The notes below the pieces were generated by a model, which was given only the letters and a program-made list of their open reading frames with translations, had not been told where the DNA came from and made no database searches. From an uncultured Alphaproteobacteria bacterium (GTDB lineage Bacteria; Pseudomonadota; Alphaproteobacteria; HIMB59; GCA-002718135): DNA of 39,666 nucleotides. Positions 39,371 to 39,666 of this stretch are shown piece by piece; position 1 is the stretch's first letter, and each line of letters starts with the position of its first letter. Location of the stretch: positions 1 to 39,666 of the forward strand of contig CACBMH010000008.1 of NCBI GenBank assembly GCA_902539825.1, written 5' to 3'. Position numbers and translations under genes: made by a program.

Positions 39371-39666
39371 ATGAATACAATACTTCTTGGTAATCTGATC
39401 AAAATAAGATGGATTGCAATTTTCGGACAATTTTTAGCAGTTTTTATTGTTTTCTACATAATCAAAATTGAAATTCTATTATTTGAAATTCTAACAATTA
39501 TTTTGTTATCAGTGGCTGTAAATTTCTATTCCTATTTTGAAGAAAGAAAAAATAAATCTATAAGTAATATTAAAGCGTTCTCTTTTTTGCTTTTTGATAC
39601 TCTACAACTAGGTTTCTTACTTTTTTTAACAGGTGGTATAGTTAATCCATTCTCCATTTTAATTTT
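39371..39666 (+). CDS. RegB/PrrB/ActS-type redox sensor histidine kinase, N-terminal part (3' end cut by window)
   Basis: An open frame runs from ATG 39371 to the end of the window (98 complete codons). It encodes hydrophobic membrane helices with the features of RegB-family sensors: IRWIAIFGQFLAVFIVFY at the start, a second helix region, and FDTLQLGFLLFLTGG. The stretch GGIVNPF matches the GGxxNPF quinone-sensing heptapeptide of RegB. These kinases sense the redox state of the ubiquinone pool and control respiration and related genes through RegA. It starts 6 bases after gyrB. The kinase domain and any partner regA lie outside the window. UbiE in this window serves the ubiquinone pathway, but no regulatory link is shown. 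Confidence 0.85.
   Translation, partial: MNTILLGNLIKIRWIAIFGQFLAVFIVFYIIKIEILLFEILTIILLSVAVNFYSYFEERKNKSISNIKAFSFLLFDTLQLGFLLFLTGGIVNPFSILI

Overview
The window is a dense, very AT-rich stretch of bacterial chromosome (roughly 30% GC by eye). It carries 34 genes with both ends inside the window and two cut by its edges. Nothing looks mobile: I see no transposase, integrase, phage gene, tRNA, rRNA or CRISPR array. The gene content and order point to an alphaproteobacterium with a streamlined genome, of the kind seen in free-living marine lineages such as SAR11 or HIMB59-like groups. The lineage is inferred from AT bias, overlapping genes, near-zero spacers and alphaproteobacterial gene order (phoR-pstSCAB-phoU-phoB; nfu/tsaB/rimI/miaB/phoH/ybeY/corC/lnt; nusA-infB-rbfA-truB-rpsO-pnp; fabA-fabB-fabI; a RegB-type kinase). 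No phylogeny was run.

Layout. (1) 1-6574: phosphate-starvation locus, with the 3' part of phoR, then pstS, pstC, pstA, pstB, phoU and phoB. A strong intrinsic terminator lies between pstS and pstC, and a Pho-box-like repeat lies before phoB. (2) 6629-9823: murJ (lipid II flippase), trpS, and an Nfu iron-sulfur carrier. (3) 9816-11825: two cell-envelope genes, a Bax-type glucosaminidase and a polysaccharide deacetylase, packed tail to tail without a spacer. (4) 11826-18553: a housekeeping run for tRNA modification, rRNA maturation and lipoprotein acylation (tsaB, rimI-like, miaB, phoH, ybeY, corC-like, lnt, trmB). (5) 18594-26816: a hairpin terminator just before nusA, then nusA, infB, rbfA, truB, rpsO, pnp and a glycerophosphodiester phosphodiesterase. 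(6) 26813-32003, minus strand: ubiE, coaBC, a ThiF/MoeB-like gene, fabA, fabB, fabI. (7) 32005-39666, plus strand: mutM, rpsT, dnaA, dnaN, recF, gyrB and the start of a regB/prrB/actS-type redox sensor kinase.

How the genes work together. Region 1 is a complete phosphate uptake and sensing module: PhoR/PhoB two-component system, the Pst ABC transporter, and PhoU as the link between them. Regions 4-5 are the translation, RNA-processing and transcription-factor core. Region 6 makes unsaturated fatty acids (FabA/FabB/FabI), coenzyme A and ubiquinone. Region 7 is the replication initiation cluster. No unassigned gap exceeds 150 bases.

I found no convincing undescribed multi-gene system. The most interesting points are local: a terminator hairpin 6 nt before the nusA start codon, a MutM that has lost its zinc-finger cysteines, a candidate leaderless rpsT transcript, two divergent gene pairs with 0-1 nt between start codons, and several genes apparently missing from otherwise conserved neighbourhoods.
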